Below, one piece after another: positions 15,897 to 16,673 of a DNA stretch of 16,673 bases. Origin of the DNA: an uncultured Porphyromonadaceae bacterium. Its GTDB lineage: Bacteria > Bacteroidota > Bacteroidia > Bacteroidales > Muribaculaceae. Positions within the stretch are counted from its first letter, which is position 1, and each line of letters begins with the position of its first letter. Where the stretch lies: positions 1 through 16,673 of the forward strand of contig CABRZA010000044.1 in the NCBI GenBank assembly GCA_902475285.1, in the 5' to 3' direction. The position numbers and the translations under genes are program-made. The notes below the pieces were generated by a model. The model had not been told where the DNA came from. It searched no databases and saw only the letters and a program-made list of their open reading frames with translations.

Positions 15897-16673
15897 TCAG
15901 AGAATATGGGTGGCAATTTTCTTTTCGGCCGAATACGATTCGATGATTTGGCCGAAGTTGTCGAGCACATTGTCGGTGGCTGCCGAGGCATCGCGTATCA
16001 CCAAGTGTGCGGGGTGCAGCTTGGCCATTTCTTCAATGGTGGTCTCGTTGACGTCCTTGTCGAAGCATGCGAGCAAATAGTCGTCGTCGACAGAGAACAC
16101 CTCCTTGCCGGCGATTTCCTTGCGTTCAATTTTGGCAGAAAGCTCGATGCCGAGCTCGAGCATCACCTGGAACAGCAGATCCTCGCCCGTGCGGTCAGGC
16201 TTGATATTGTCAACCAATCCGTCGAGCATCGACGGGTCGAACTGCTCGGGCGTATAGTACACCTCCTCCATATTCGTCGTATCGAGCTTCAGCACCCGGA
16301 AACCGATGTCGAGGCCTTGACCTTGCAAACCCGCTTCCTCTTTGACTTTCTTTCCCGCACGGCGAATGCGTTCCTGCGCAAATTGCGGGATTGTGTCGAA
16401 TCGCAATGTCACGTTGGCTGGATTATCCATTTTTTCCTGTGCTTGCACCAATATATATTTGCGCTTGCCTCCATCTTGCGCATTCAGTTCCATTACAGCT
16501 TGTGCAAATGTACCGCTGCCGCTGAAAAAATCCATAACGAGACATTCTTCCGGGGCAGTATATAGAGCAAGACAACGTTTTATCAATTCTACGGGTTTGG
16601 GATAGTCGAAATACTTCTTACCGTCAAAAAGTTTAGCCAGGGCTTTTGTCGCATCTTGTGAATGACCCACTTC
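15897..16673 (-). CDS. mod: Type III DNA adenine methyltransferase, Mod subunit (C-terminal part)
   Basis: About 258 codons of the C-terminal part are visible; the gene continues beyond the right end, where the frame reads EVGHSQDATK. The GTG at 16670-16668 is an internal valine codon and not a start. The motif DFFSGSGT (16532-16509) is the S-adenosylmethionine-binding motif I of beta-class adenine methyltransferases, preceded by FDYPKPVELIKRCL. In this class the catalytic DPPY motif and target-recognition region come earlier, so they lie outside the window. Mod methylates adenine in the recognition site and gives the complex its specificity. The stop TGA at 15899-15897 is 5 bases before the res start. 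Base composition falls toward the 5' side, to about 42% GC beyond roughly 16430. Confidence 0.92.
   Translation of the reverse strand, partial: EVGHSQDATKALAKLFDGKKYFDYPKPVELIKRCLALYTAPEECLVMDFFSGSGTFAQAVMELNAQDGGKRKYILVQAQEKMDNPANVTLRFDTIPQFAQERIRRAGKKVKEEAGLQGQGLDIGFRVLKLDTTNMEEVYYTPEQFDPSMLDGLVDNIKPDRTGEDLLFQVMLELGIELSAKIERKEIAGKEVFSVDDDYLLACFDKDVNETTIEEMAKLHPAHLVIRDASAATDNVLDNFGQIIESYSAEKKIATHIL

Noticed and set aside
16668..16670. GTG as the start of mod
   Set aside because: The frame stays open to the window edge, and the residues around it (EVGHSQDATK) fit the interior of Mod proteins. The SAM-binding motif of this class comes after the catalytic motif, which must lie upstream.
1..16673. 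CRISPR array or simple-sequence phase-variation tract
   Set aside because: No regularly spaced repeats and no long homopolymer or short tandem tracts were seen in the coding regions; the visible part of mod has none.

Overview
The window looks like a chromosomal segment of a moderately GC-rich Bacteroidales bacterium, possibly a gut member such as Muribaculaceae or Alistipes; the family cannot be settled from the sequence. Two large proteins carry signal peptides and C-terminal sorting domains of the Por/type IX secretion system (T9SS). Two promoters fit the Bacteroidetes TTTG / TAnnTTTG pattern. The tRNA gene has no encoded CCA, and start codons lack strong Shine-Dalgarno sites.

Layout. Positions 1-708 are AT-rich and mostly non-coding. 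They hold a plus-strand intrinsic terminator inside an imperfect inverted repeat, a tRNA-Pro(CGG) on the minus strand with its own promoter and terminator, the decayed 3' end of a glyoxalase/VOC-family gene, a short tandem repeat, and the promoter and leader of the following operon. Positions 709-12830 are a tight three-gene plus-strand operon. The first gene encodes a 2303-residue secreted protein with Asp-box beta-propellers and two LamG-like domains. The second encodes a 992-residue secreted protein with a duplicated NPCBM-like plus Ig-like unit and overlaps the first by an ATGA junction. The third, 3 bases on, encodes a TonB-dependent outer-membrane receptor. Positions 12856-16673, on the opposite strand and convergent, hold a type III restriction-modification operon: mod (C-terminal part only, running off the window) followed 5 bases later by an intact res.

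How the genes may work together. The first two operon products are predicted to be exported through the inner membrane and then delivered to the cell surface by T9SS. There they could bind a glycan or glycoprotein ligand through LamG, NPCBM and propeller domains, and the receptor would import a small product or cofactor using TonB energy. No SusD-like lipoprotein and no obvious enzyme lie in the operon, so it is not a standard polysaccharide utilisation locus. The substrate is unknown. This operon is the best candidate for an undescribed system in the window. The restriction-modification pair is an ordinary type III defence system, with a possible composition break toward the 5' side of mod.
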